From a virus: a DNA stretch of 34,271 nucleotides. A program made the position numbers and the translations under genes. Under the pieces are notes generated by a model. That model did no database searches, was not told where the DNA came from, and was given only the letters and a program-made list of their open reading frames with translations. Positions 1 to 7,834 of the stretch are shown here, in pieces. The DNA is taken from positions 1-34,271 of IMG/VR virus record IMGVR_UViG_3300032093_000456, one strand, 5' to 3'. Within the stretch, counting starts at the first letter, position 1. Each line of letters opens with the position of its first letter.

Positions 1-110
1 TGATTTAGATAATCTTTTCCAGTTACAAATGTTTTAATGTCTACTGGATTTTCTTCAAATGGACTTTCATCCAGTGCTTCTATAAAGTCACTAAAATCAA
101 TCGTTGTCAA
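1..110 (-). CDS. Probable terminase large subunit, N-terminal fragment (partial)
   Basis: The frame is open from a TTG codon at 110 to the window edge and encodes 36 residues, including FSDFIEALDESPFEENPVD and later TFVTGKDYLN. A GAGGTGG ribosome site lies about 7 bases upstream, and two in-frame stop codons (TAG TAA) directly precede the TTG, so this start is nearly forced. The start overlaps the end of the terminase small subunit candidate by 14 bases, which suggests translational coupling. The large terminase is the ATPase and nuclease that packages DNA into the procapsid. The identification rests on position after the small subunit candidate and on an acidic N-terminal leader of the kind that precedes the ATPase domain. 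The Walker motifs lie outside the window, so the call is an inference. Confidence 0.6.
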   Translation of the reverse strand, partial: MTTIDFSDFIEALDESPFEENPVDIKTFVTGKDYLN

Positions 111-618
111 TTACTACCACCTCAGTTTGGATTTCTGAAAGACGTTTCATAATTTCCTCTCTGATTTCTGGATGACCTGTTGCAATATCTTTTAATATCT
201 TGATAAGAATATCGTGCTTTCTTTCCATTTCAATAATTTGTTCTGCTATTTCTTTATTGTCTAATAGTCCAGCCTTTTGTAGCATTTCAAGTCTTTTTGT
301 TTCAATATCTGCAATAAGTTTAATAGATGTAGTTTTTGCTGTAAGATTTGCAGTAGAGTCTGCAGCGTCAATAACTTCATATGCTTTTTTAATTAATGAT
401 GAAAAGTGTTGATCTGCACCAGCAAGTGCTTCTTTTGCTCTTGCGTGAATTGCTTGATTATTGGAAGCCATTACACGCCAATCACTTAGTAGTGACATTA
501 CTCTTGGTCTAGGAATATCTAGCGATCTAGAAATTTCTGCAGCATCGTGACCTTTTAGATACTCAGAGGCAACCTTGTTAACCAAGTCTAAATGTTTTAC
601 TAAATCATCTGTGCTCAT
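97..618 (-). CDS. Putative terminase small subunit (HTH DNA-binding protein)
   Basis: This 173-residue protein has an N-terminal helix-turn-helix at about residues 18-48 (YLKGHDAAEISRSLDIPRPR is the core), followed by long charged helices. That layout, a DNA-binding head plus helical oligomerisation region, matches phage small terminases, which recognise viral DNA and present it to the large subunit. The gene directly downstream looks like the large terminase start. The ATG at 618 overlaps the previous gene by 14 bases and has an AAGGA ribosome site 7 bases away. A general HTH regulator is the main alternative; the context favours packaging. Confidence 0.6.
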   Translation of the reverse strand: MSTDDLVKHLDLVNKVASEYLKGHDAAEISRSLDIPRPRVMSLLSDWRVMASNNQAIHARAKEALAGADQHFSSLIKKAYEVIDAADSTANLTAKTTSIKLIADIETKRLEMLQKAGLLDNKEIAEQIIEMERKHDILIKILKDIATGHPEIREEIMKRLSEIQTEVVVIDND

Positions 619-940
619 CTAATGTCCTTAATAATACAAGGTAGCCAATAAGATCAAGTATTGTATCCTCTGATGCATATTCGCTGCCCTTCTTTATTCT
701 ATTAAGTTTATCATCAATTCTAATATTAAGTTGTTCTTTTGGCTCTGCCTTACTAAATATATTAATAGGGTGGCTATAGGAACTGCCGTATGACTGATTC
801 TTCTTGATAAGTAACTCTGCTATATCAAGGCATTCATCTAGTATCTTTCGACCAGCAGGTGCTTGTGTAGAGATATCCCTAATAAACTTCATTCTATCTT
901 CTAGTTGTTTATCTATATCTATTCTAGGATATTCGGCCAT
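605..940 (-). CDS. Phage protein resembling the DUF1599 / nucleotide-modification-associated family
   Basis: This is a small helical protein of 111 residues. Its middle holds KKNQSYGSSYSHPINIFSKA, followed by RIDDKLNRIKKG and a C-terminal helix EDTILDLIGYLVLLRTL. This K-N-x-x-Y-G ... R-x-x-D-K-x-x-R ... D-x-x-G-Y pattern is shared by a widespread phage family related to DUF1599, which shows MazG-like helical features and has been linked to nucleotide metabolism. The biochemical role is not established. Its start overlaps the stop of the upstream HTH gene (TAATG), with AGAGGAAA as ribosome site. Assignment is from remembered family patterns, so moderate. Confidence 0.5.
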   Translation of the reverse strand: MAEYPRIDIDKQLEDRMKFIRDISTQAPAGRKILDECLDIAELLIKKNQSYGSSYSHPINIFSKAEPKEQLNIRIDDKLNRIKKGSEYASEDTILDLIGYLVLLRTLDEHR

Positions 941-1092
941 TATTTCCTCTTTGTCTTTTTAATTTTAAATTTTGCCATGTATACATAGATAGTCTCTGTA
1001 CTGCATCCGCATTCTTTTGCAACCTCTTCAGGAGTCTTCTTATCATTTATAATCCTTTTTGTTAACCACAATTGATTAGTATAGAGTTTCAT
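940..1092 (-). CDS. Small helix-turn-helix protein
   Basis: The chosen ATG at 1092 gives 50 residues beginning MKLYTNQLWLTK. A compact helix-turn-helix follows (TPEEVAKECGCSTETIYVY), then a basic tail ending KKTKRK. A longer reading from a TTG at 1140 or an ATG at 1122 exists but would overlap the RuvC-like gene by 23-41 bases without a ribosome site. The 1092 start sits 7 bases after that gene's stop, with CAGGG upstream. The fold resembles the sigma-region-4-like or homeodomain-like HTHs of small phage regulators. The target is unknown. Confidence 0.65.
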   Translation of the reverse strand: MKLYTNQLWLTKRIINDKKTPEEVAKECGCSTETIYVYMAKFKIKKTKRK

Positions 1093-1099
1093 TTTATCA

Positions 1100-1711
1100 C
1101 TAACCCTGTACCTTGTCAACATTTGTAGGTTCGTTTGCAAGTTTATGCCAGTTATTACTTGAGTACCATCCGATTGCTATAGAGTCAGCAACATCGTCAT
1201 CTTCAACACTTAAATCAAACTCTATATTTATTTTCTTTATAGTTCTTGCTTTTCTAAATTCTCTTTCTTTTTGTTTATACCAAGAGAATGATTTGTCATG
1301 ACCGTATAAATCTCTAATAGCCAACTTTTCTTCTTTTTTAAGTTTGCCATTTCCTATCCAATTTTGCCAAGCAACTGGAGAGCAAGATGCTACAACCCTG
1401 TTTCCAGAGGTTTGTGCTGATCCTACAATTGCTCCTTGAACTAAAGCCAAGTTCATAGCAGTTTTTTGTGAGTTTGTATATATAGCAGACTCTATAACTA
1501 TTGCATCTATTTCAAAGTCTTTTAAAAATGGTATTAATTTTCTGCATGCATCCCCAGCCTTTTCGTATACATGCTTTCCATGAAAATTAATTTTACCAAA
1601 CTTGTATAAAACTCCTTCTTTAAATATAGAAAATGCCATAGAGTTAGTTGAAGCATCTATAGCCATAATAGTTTTAGGGTGTCCAATATATAATAGTTTA
1701 TTCTTTTTCAT
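1100..1711 (-). CDS. ruvC-like: RuvC-like Holliday junction resolvase
   Basis: This protein has the four acidic positions of the RuvC/RNase H-like nuclease fold, numbered from the ATG at 1711: D19 in IMAIDAST at the end of the first strand, E74 in DAIVIESAIY, and a C-terminal D-x-x-D (D173 and D176) in VEDDDVADSIAIG. Members cut four-way DNA junctions made by recombination or stalled replication, and phages use them to debranch DNA before packaging. A TTG two codons upstream (1717) would also be open; ATG at 1711 was preferred, with AAAGGA about 10 bases upstream. It overlaps the preceding zinc protein by 14 bases. The length of 203 residues is close to that of classical RuvC. Confidence 0.8.
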   Translation of the reverse strand: MKKNKLLYIGHPKTIMAIDASTNSMAFSIFKEGVLYKFGKINFHGKHVYEKAGDACRKLIPFLKDFEIDAIVIESAIYTNSQKTAMNLALVQGAIVGSAQTSGNRVVASCSPVAWQNWIGNGKLKKEEKLAIRDLYGHDKSFSWYKQKEREFRKARTIKKINIEFDLSVEDDDVADSIAIGWYSSNNWHKLANEPTNVDKVQG

Positions 1712-1991
1712 AATCAAAATATCCTTTAATTTCTTTCATTAGTTTATCTACCTGTTTATTATTTACAAGGCAACTATCACAAAATTTAGAATCATTATAT
1801 ACGCTTAGCAATGTATTACATCCCCCAGCACATCTTCTTTCTTTTTTAAGCCTAGTTCTAAATTTAGACTGATGATACCTTTGTGATATCTTTTGTTTTG
1901 TTGAATTGGTTCTACAGTCGGATGAACAATAGATTTGGTTTCTAATATGAGAATCAAATTCTTTTTCACACCACTGACATACCTTTATCAT
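1698..1991 (-). CDS. Small protein with two predicted zinc-binding sites
   Basis: The 97-residue protein has eight cysteines in two sets. C5, C8, C22 and C26 resemble a treble-clef or FCS-type finger (CQWCEKEF ... YCSSDC). C54, C58, C71 and C74 form a second knuckle pair (CAGGCNT ... CDSC). A basic stretch between them (FRTRLKKERR) could contact nucleic acid. The start overlaps the stop of the Cas4-like nuclease by ATGA, so the two are probably translated together. The family recurs in phages, but I know of no assigned function. Confidence 0.75.
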   Translation of the reverse strand: MIKVCQWCEKEFDSHIRNQIYCSSDCRTNSTKQKISQRYHQSKFRTRLKKERRCAGGCNTLLSVYNDSKFCDSCLVNNKQVDKLMKEIKGYFDYEKE

Positions 1992-2767
1992 TCAAGATCT
2001 TTCCTAGACTCAATCTTGATATCGCCCACTGGCTTTGTTTGACATACCTTGAGGAACATGCAGCCTTTACAATCTCTAGAGTTATATTTAACTCTGTATG
2101 GATTCTCTGGTAGTTTTCCTTCCTTAAACGCAGCCTCTACACTTTTCATCCAGTCAAAGAAGTAGTTTACAAAGTCTTTATACTTTTGATTTAGTCTGAT
2201 AGGGAACATTAACATTTCATGATTGTTTTTATTCTCATATATTAATATTCCAAATGCTTGCTTCATAATTTTCATATAGATTAGTAGTTGTTCTATATGG
2301 TAATTAGCAGGCTTCTTAGTTCTTTGAAATCCCTCATCTGTTTTAGTTTTAATTTCAGTAAGAATATTTTGATCATTCCATTTGATAACAGCATCTGTTT
2401 TACCAGATATGGTTGGGTTTTCATATTTTAACTGTGCTTCTTTTGTTACTAATATGCCAGCATTTTCCATTGCTGTTTCAATTCTTGTGTGTCTGTCTGA
2501 TCCAGAGTCCATATTAGCAACTTCATACCAAGTATTAGTATTTTCTGCTTCATTACCCTCAAACCATAGATACCACATTCTAGGGCATTTGCCAGCCCCA
2601 TACGTTAATCCAGAGGGTGTAAACCCTGTTCTCTTAGCAAAGTATGGACCTTTTTTATGCTCATACCCGTCATGAATCTTATCTATAATTTCATTTAAAT
2701 TTATACTGCTTTCATCACTATGTTTCTCATCTTTAGACAAAATCTTATTAACTAATTTTTTTGACAT
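1988..2767 (-). CDS. Cas4-like PD-(D/E)XK exonuclease with predicted Fe-S cluster
   Basis: The nuclease core is visible: H93 in SDRHTRIE, D125 in GKTDAVIKW, E138 and K140 in LTEIKTK, and Q160 in HIEQLLIY. One cysteine near the N-terminus (C61 in GAGKCPRMW) and three near the C-terminus (C233, C236 and C242 in DCKGCMFLKVC) reproduce the split cysteine pattern that binds a 4Fe-4S cluster in Cas4 and AddB-type nucleases. Phage homologues usually lie in replication or recombination modules, as here beside RecA and two resolvase candidates. It probably processes DNA ends. There is no CRISPR array nearby, so a role in spacer acquisition is not supported. The start is TAATG-coupled to the upstream gene. 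Confidence 0.8.
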   Translation of the reverse strand: MSKKLVNKILSKDEKHSDESSINLNEIIDKIHDGYEHKKGPYFAKRTGFTPSGLTYGAGKCPRMWYLWFEGNEAENTNTWYEVANMDSGSDRHTRIETAMENAGILVTKEAQLKYENPTISGKTDAVIKWNDQNILTEIKTKTDEGFQRTKKPANYHIEQLLIYMKIMKQAFGILIYENKNNHEMLMFPIRLNQKYKDFVNYFFDWMKSVEAAFKEGKLPENPYRVKYNSRDCKGCMFLKVCQTKPVGDIKIESRKDLE

Positions 2768-3078
2768 TAGAATGACCTTACACTATATTTAAGGGCATCA
2801 ACTAGTTTATCTATTGCTTCTCTTGCAGAGTAGTATAGATTCTTTTTTACCCTTTCATCTTTTTTAACATGCGAATACCAAGAGGCAAGCATGCCAAACT
2901 TAGCAGAATATGCTTGCAGTTGGGTAATTAGTAGCGTAGCCTTTTGTGGCGGAATATCTGGATTAGAGATTAACTTAGCAACAACTACAAGTGCATTGGT
3001 TAATTCTTCATCTTTCATGTATTCTGATATATCGTTTAATCCTGTAACCTTGTTTAATATCTCAACTGTTGTTTCCAT
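2767..3078 (-). CDS. Hypothetical helical protein in recombination module
   Basis: The protein has 103 residues, is mostly alpha-helical by composition and has no cysteines or obvious catalytic motif. It has an acidic N-terminal half (NDISEYMKDEELTNAL) and a basic helical region (WYSHVKKDERVKKNLYYSAR). It lies between the PD-(D/E)XK resolvase-like gene (overlap 17 bases) and the Cas4-like gene (TAATG overlap), so it is co-translated with them and may be a partner or adaptor. I do not recognise a family. Confidence 0.65.
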   Translation of the reverse strand: METTVEILNKVTGLNDISEYMKDEELTNALVVVAKLISNPDIPPQKATLLITQLQAYSAKFGMLASWYSHVKKDERVKKNLYYSAREAIDKLVDALKYSVRSF

Positions 3079-3364
3079 TGCTCTCTCTCAATTGCTCAAA
3101 AACTTGCCATTCTATTATAGCAAGTCTAACCTTTTTGTTTCCTTCTCCTAAAACTACCATTAATGCTGGATTCTTTTTTCTATCTACCTTCATTGTGTCA
3201 GACACAATCTTTGCCCAAGAATCTTGGCTCACAGAATATGATTTAGAATATTCTTTGACGTCTACAACAAAATCATCTAGTGATCCGTCAGCCTTAACTG
3301 GTCCTCTTCCTGAATTAATGTGTTGCTTGGCACCAATACGCTTTAGTTCTCCACGCTCACTCAT
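3062..3364 (-). CDS. PD-(D/E)XK nuclease, Holliday junction resolvase-like
   Basis: This 100-residue protein carries a short PD-(D/E)XK signature: E5 in RGELKRIG, D31 in SLDDF, then D35 and K37 in VVDVKEYSKS, followed by a helix SQDSWAKIVSDT and the strand NPALMVVLGE. This matches compact phage proteins usually annotated as Holliday junction resolvases. A RuvC-like gene is also present, so one of the two may act on other branched or recombination substrates. The start has a clear AAGGGG ribosome site, and its A is shared with the stop of the upstream zinc-ribbon gene. Confidence 0.6.
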   Translation of the reverse strand: MSERGELKRIGAKQHINSGRGPVKADGSLDDFVVDVKEYSKSYSVSQDSWAKIVSDTMKVDRKKNPALMVVLGEGNKKVRLAIIEWQVFEQLRESNGNNS

Positions 3365-3534
3365 TAATATCCCCTTACGTTAAAATTAACTTTAGATAAA
3401 TGTTTTTCTTGACACATCCAAGTTAACTCCTGTTTTTCTTTGTACATTCTTGCTGTTGCAACTATTGCTTTACATGTATGGCAAATAAACTTACCATTGT
3501 ATAAAGAATATCTATACGTTGATGGCTGATTCAA
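3364..3534 (-). CDS. Short zinc-ribbon-like protein with TTG start
   Basis: The stretch between RecA and the resolvase-like gene is fully open in one frame. It encodes 56 residues from TTG at 3534 to a TAA that overlaps the next ATG. The protein begins MNQPSTYRYSLYNGKF and contains C19-x2-C22 (ICHTCKA) plus C41-x3-H45 (WMCQEKH), a credible zinc site. An in-frame TAA lies just upstream of the TTG, which fixes the longest possible start. Overlap with the recA end is 23 bases. No strong ribosome site is visible, so translation may depend on coupling from recA. Function is unknown; the basic and aromatic composition allows nucleic-acid binding. Confidence 0.65.
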   Translation of the reverse strand: MNQPSTYRYSLYNGKFICHTCKAIVATARMYKEKQELTWMCQEKHLSKVNFNVRGY

Positions 3535-4522
3535 GTTCTTTTAGTTTCTCTGGATTTTCTTTTAGGTATTCAATTACTTTTGCTCTGCCCTGTAGTCTTT
3601 CACCCAAAACTGTATACCAAGCACCACCCTTTTCGATGATACCTAGAAGTTCTGCAGTATCTACAAGATCTGCTGTCTTATCAACACCTGTCATGCTTCC
3701 ACCAAAATAAAAGTCATATGATCCACTTAAAAATGCTGGACCAGTTTTATTAAAGTCAACGTGCCAGTTTACAACACGTCCAACCTTTTCTTCAATAAGT
3801 TTATCTCCAACCTGTATCTTTCCTTTAATTGCTTGGTTTTCTGATTCGCTAGACCACAACTTAATAACTGTGCTAGAAAAGAACTTAACTGCTTGACCAC
3901 CTGTTGGAACATGCGATGCATACATGGCACCGATATTGTTTCTTTGTTGTGAAATTAAAACTAATAATGTTTGATTTTCTTGATTGTTAGCATAGTTAAG
4001 CATCTTGACTGCATTGGTCATATCTCTTGCTTCAGCACCAATCTGCTTAGTATTTTCTAACTGCTTTAATTCAGTAGAATCTTTTTCAAAGTAAATTGCT
4101 GGAAGCAGTGCAGAGATAGAGTCTACAATTAATACATCTACTTTTGCTTTCATTAATTGTGTAGCAACATCGACCATATCATTAATAGTTCTTGCTTCTG
4201 AATAGATTAATTTATCTGTATCTACCCCTAGTTTTGTAGCCCACTCTGGATCAAATGATTGCTCAGCGTCAATCCAAGCACACACCTTACCTTCTTTTTG
4301 TGCTTCACCAATCATCTGTAAACAGAATGATGATTTACCTGCTGATTTATTTCCCCAAATTAATATCTGTCTACCATAACCAACTCCACCCTTTAGTGCA
4401 TTATTAAGACTGATGCTGGGTGTTTTTTGTTTTTTAACTTCTACTTCTGTAGCATTGCTTACTCTTTTTCTTAATTCAGGATCTAACTGAGATAAGAAGT
4501 CTTCTATTTCTATTGTTTTCAT
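3512..4522 (-). CDS. recA: RecA-like recombinase
   Basis: This protein catalyses ATP-dependent homologous pairing and strand exchange. Visible motifs are the Walker A loop at residues 57-64 (GNKSAGKS), the glutamate in DAEQSFDPEWA, Walker B ending at D134 (VDVLIVDS) and the L2-region signature SQQRNNIGA at 191-199, followed by PTGGQAVKF. Length (336) is close to bacterial RecA, and the layout follows bacterial RecA rather than T4 UvsX. It lies 12 bases after the polymerase gene and upstream of two resolvase candidates and a Cas4-like nuclease, so it is probably the core of the phage recombination module. The ATG at 4522 has only a weak AGG upstream, and coupling to the polymerase gene is likely. 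Confidence 0.95.
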   Translation of the reverse strand: MKTIEIEDFLSQLDPELRKRVSNATEVEVKKQKTPSISLNNALKGGVGYGRQILIWGNKSAGKSSFCLQMIGEAQKEGKVCAWIDAEQSFDPEWATKLGVDTDKLIYSEARTINDMVDVATQLMKAKVDVLIVDSISALLPAIYFEKDSTELKQLENTKQIGAEARDMTNAVKMLNYANNQENQTLLVLISQQRNNIGAMYASHVPTGGQAVKFFSSTVIKLWSSESENQAIKGKIQVGDKLIEEKVGRVVNWHVDFNKTGPAFLSGSYDFYFGGSMTGVDKTADLVDTAELLGIIEKGGAWYTVLGERLQGRAKVIEYLKENPEKLKELESAINV

Positions 4523-4534
4523 ATACCTATCTTT

Positions 4535-7500
4535 CTAGTTTGCCATTACTTCTCGTAATATTTCTGTTCCATCTTTTGATGTTTCAAAGGTCATTTTCTT
4601 AGCCTTGCCTGGCTCACACTTCATAAAGCCTTCTGAATATTTTGTAGGAAATATAACAATAGATTTCATGTCTCTACTTGTATCTGCAACGATCATATTG
4701 GCCATCTTTTTTCCTGCTTTTGTTGTTCTTGACTTAAATGATACCACATAGTACTCTTCTCCGCTATATGGTAAAGTTTTATAGTTTAAGAATTTAATTA
4801 ATGGATTAGATAGCGAATCTTTTATATCATCTATTGTTACTGCTTCCATAATTCTATTATTAGCAACAGCAATAATATAAGTTTTTCCCGCTTCAATCTT
4901 TGTTTCTTCGTCATCAAATACTCCAAGAAGACCAGTTGAATCCATAATTTCTACACGAGACCAGCCCTTACCTCTTTTAATATTTTTAATAACACCCATC
5001 AATATATACACACCAGTTTCTTCAAAGTCTTCTATCTCGTCTATATAAGCATAGTAGTGTTGTGGTACTGTTGTTTTAAATTCGGGAAGGTTTAAATACT
5101 CGTATAAACTTTCTCTTATCTTTTTTTCATCTCTAGGATTATCCGTAAAGGTTAATGCACCTACAGCATCAAGTGCTGCTAGTGATCTTGAATTAACCCC
5201 ACTTCCTTTTGTAAATACAAAATCATAAAATTCTTGATATGAATTAAATGGTCTTCTTGCCATAATCTTAGAAGATATATTGTCTGATATCCATTTGATA
5301 GCAGATAATCCTATTCTTATTCCATTACCCTCGATCTTAAAATCACTATCTGACTCATTAATGTGGGGTAGTTTTAAGGCTATGCCCATTCTTTTTGCTT
5401 CAATCAAGTATTCTGTTCTAGCATCTTTATCTTGTTCATTCTTTAATAATGAATACATAAACTCGATGCCATAATAATATTTTAACCATGCTGTCCAATA
5501 TGAAAGCATTGAGTATGCAACAGCATGAGACTTATTAAATGAGTACCCTGCGTGAGCCTCAAAATCATGCCATAGTCCCTCTGCTTTGAATGGAGTAATA
5601 TGTTTTGATGCACCAGTCACAAACTTGTCTTTAAATTCGTCAAATTCTTTTGCATCCTTTTTCTTACCAATAATTTTACGAACCTTGTCTGCTTCGGCCA
5701 TACTCATTCCACCCAAGCCAACACATGCCTGCATAACTTGTTCTTGGTATAAAACACATCCATAAGTATCTTTAGTAAACTTTTGCATAATAGGATGTAT
5801 ATGCTCAGTTATTTCTCTACCATGTTTTCTAGCAAGATATGACTTACCAATTGTATTCATAGCACCTGGTCTTACAAGAGCATTGGAGGCTGCAAGTTCA
5901 TCTAAGTTACTTACACCCATCTTTACCAACAAGTTTGTGTATGGTGTTGCTTCACACTGAAACACTCCTTTAGTTCTTCCATCTGAAAGCATCTCATACA
6001 CTTTTGGATCATCTAAAGGTATTTCTTTTAACTTAATATTAATCTTATGTCTTTTCTTAATTATTTTTAAGGTATCATCAATAACAGTTAAGGTTTTTAA
6101 TCCAAGAACATCTAGTTTGATCAATCCAATATCTGCTGCCTCTTCCATATCAACTGCTACTACTGGAATTCTTTCCTTGCTTCCTGGGGCTGATCTTGTT
6201 TCTAATGGTGCATACTTAAAGATTGGTTCTTTTGCTGTTACAACACCAGCAGCGTGAATACCAGTACCACGAATACGACCACGAAGTTGTTCACCGTATC
6301 TGACTACGTCTGGATATTTTAATCTAAACCACTGTGCATTTTTGCTTGTAATAAAATCGTCCCAGTCGTCTACTGTTTTTAAAACTTTATTTACTTCTGA
6401 TAGTGGTATATTAAATGCTCTAGAAACATCTCTTACAATACCCTTACCTTTAAACATTAAGAATGTTGCAATGGACGCTACGTTTTTATACTGTGATTCA
6501 AGATAAGACTTAACTTCATCTCTTCTACTATCTGCGATGTCCGAATCAATATCTGGAAAGTCATTACGTTCTGGATTGATAAATCTAAAAAATAGCAATC
6601 CATACTCTAATGGGTCAACATCTGTGATTCCAAGTACGTAACAAATTAATGATCCCGCTGCAGAACCTCGACCAGGTCCAACCAAGATTCCTTGTTCCTT
6701 AGCCCAGTTAAGCATATTAGATACAATTAAAAAGTATGAAGAAAAGTTTTTATCTCTAATAATATCTAACTCTTCTTGCATTCTTTCTCTATATTCTGGC
6801 TTATTATATAATCCTTTTTGTTCCATACCTTTTAATACTAGGTCAACTAAACCTTGATGTGGATCATCAATTTTTGCAGGTAGTAAGTCTAAGCCGCTAA
6901 CAATCTCATATTCTTCTACTTTGTTTGCAATTTCAATAGTGTTAGTATAAATGTCTTCTCTTTTTATACCTTGCATACTCATTGCTTGCTTCATTTCTTC
7001 ATATGAAAGTAAGTGAATATCAAATGATCTAAATGACATAAATCTATCTTCACCGTATAGGTAATCAAGACGCTTCATAACATCATCTATCTTTTGAGAC
7101 TTTTCAAACTTAGCATCTTTAGTTAATTTTGCATGTGTATTTAAAAGAAGCATAATTTCTTGAATAACCTTTTGATCTGTGCTGGCGTGGTGGCAATCAG
7201 GTGTTACTACTGATTTAATATCCATACTATCAGCCAAAGCAAGTAATTCATTGTTAAGTTCTTTTGAGTTATGTGGCATCACTTCAACATAAAAATCATC
7301 TTTAAATGTATCCTTAAACCATTTCAAAAGTCTTTTTGCTTCTGCATACTCATTGAACTCTAAAGCCTTAGCAATGAGGCCAGACATACATGCTGATAAA
7401 ACTATTAATCCATCTTTATATTTTTCTAATAATTCAAAATCTATTCTAGGCTTGCTGTAGTATCCCTCTGTCCAAGCCAGTTCATTCAATCTATTTAAAT

Positions 7501-7816
7501 TTTCTAAGCCCTGTTGATTCTTTGCAAGTATAACTATATGATTATAAATTAAATCTAGGGGATTTCCAAGTCTTTCTTTCTTATCTCTTTTATCAAATCT
7601 ATCATGAGTAATATAACCTTCTATACCAAGAATTGGTTTTATACCCTCCGCCTTTGCTGCACGATACATTGGTCTGTGACCAGATAATGCACCATGATCA
7701 GTAATGGCTATGGCTTGCATGCCTATATTTTTTGCACGCTTGCAGTACTCTTCTGGAGTTGCAACACCATCCATTAATGAATAGTGTGTATGCACGTGTA
7801 AAGGAACGTAGTTCAA
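4535..7816 (-). CDS. dnaE: DNA polymerase III alpha subunit (DnaE-type replicative polymerase)
   Basis: This 1093-residue family C polymerase synthesises the phage genome. An N-terminal PHP domain (about 1-215) keeps its metal-binding positions: H7/H9/H11 in LHVHTHYS, TDHG at 39-42, SACMSG and TPDCHH at 205-210. The palm shows GPGRGSAAGS at 380-389, the catalytic aspartates of PDIDSD (D422, D424) and the third aspartate D569 in IKLDVLGLKT. Helix-hairpin-helix and OB-fold regions follow, the latter at about 955-1020. I see no epsilon-type exonuclease gene, so the PHP domain may do the proofreading. The start is TTG with AAAGG 7 bases upstream; the nearby ATG is out of frame and ends after two codons. 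No clear QxxLF clamp-binding peptide was found. Confidence 0.95.
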   Translation of the reverse strand: MNYVPLHVHTHYSLMDGVATPEEYCKRAKNIGMQAIAITDHGALSGHRPMYRAAKAEGIKPILGIEGYITHDRFDKRDKKERLGNPLDLIYNHIVILAKNQQGLENLNRLNELAWTEGYYSKPRIDFELLEKYKDGLIVLSACMSGLIAKALEFNEYAEAKRLLKWFKDTFKDDFYVEVMPHNSKELNNELLALADSMDIKSVVTPDCHHASTDQKVIQEIMLLLNTHAKLTKDAKFEKSQKIDDVMKRLDYLYGEDRFMSFRSFDIHLLSYEEMKQAMSMQGIKREDIYTNTIEIANKVEEYEIVSGLDLLPAKIDDPHQGLVDLVLKGMEQKGLYNKPEYRERMQEELDIIRDKNFSSYFLIVSNMLNWAKEQGILVGPGRGSAAGSLICYVLGITDVDPLEYGLLFFRFINPERNDFPDIDSDIADSRRDEVKSYLESQYKNVASIATFLMFKGKGIVRDVSRAFNIPLSEVNKVLKTVDDWDDFITSKNAQWFRLKYPDVVRYGEQLRGRIRGTGIHAAGVVTAKEPIFKYAPLETRSAPGSKERIPVVAVDMEEAADIGLIKLDVLGLKTLTVIDDTLKIIKKRHKINIKLKEIPLDDPKVYEMLSDGRTKGVFQCEATPYTNLLVKMGVSNLDELAASNALVRPGAMNTIGKSYLARKHGREITEHIHPIMQKFTKDTYGCVLYQEQVMQACVGLGGMSMAEADKVRKIIGKKKDAKEFDEFKDKFVTGASKHITPFKAEGLWHDFEAHAGYSFNKSHAVAYSMLSYWTAWLKYYYGIEFMYSLLKNEQDKDARTEYLIEAKRMGIALKLPHINESDSDFKIEGNGIRIGLSAIKWISDNISSKIMARRPFNSYQEFYDFVFTKGSGVNSRSLAALDAVGALTFTDNPRDEKKIRESLYEYLNLPEFKTTVPQHYYAYIDEIEDFEETGVYILMGVIKNIKRGKGWSRVEIMDSTGLLGVFDDEETKIEAGKTYIIAVANNRIMEAVTIDDIKDSLSNPLIKFLNYKTLPYSGEEYYVVSFKSRTTKAGKKMANMIVADTSRDMKSIVIFPTKYSEGFMKCEPGKAKKMTFETSKDGTEILREVMAN

Positions 7817-7834
7817 ACCATAGCCTTTCTGATA

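Noticed and set aside
1988-2767. Cas4-like protein as part of a phage CRISPR adaptation system
   Set aside because: No Cas1, Cas2 or repeat array is present. Context is replication and recombination.
7814-7824. ATG just upstream of the polymerase gene as its start
   Set aside because: It is out of frame and meets TGA after two codons; the in-frame TTG has a ribosome site.
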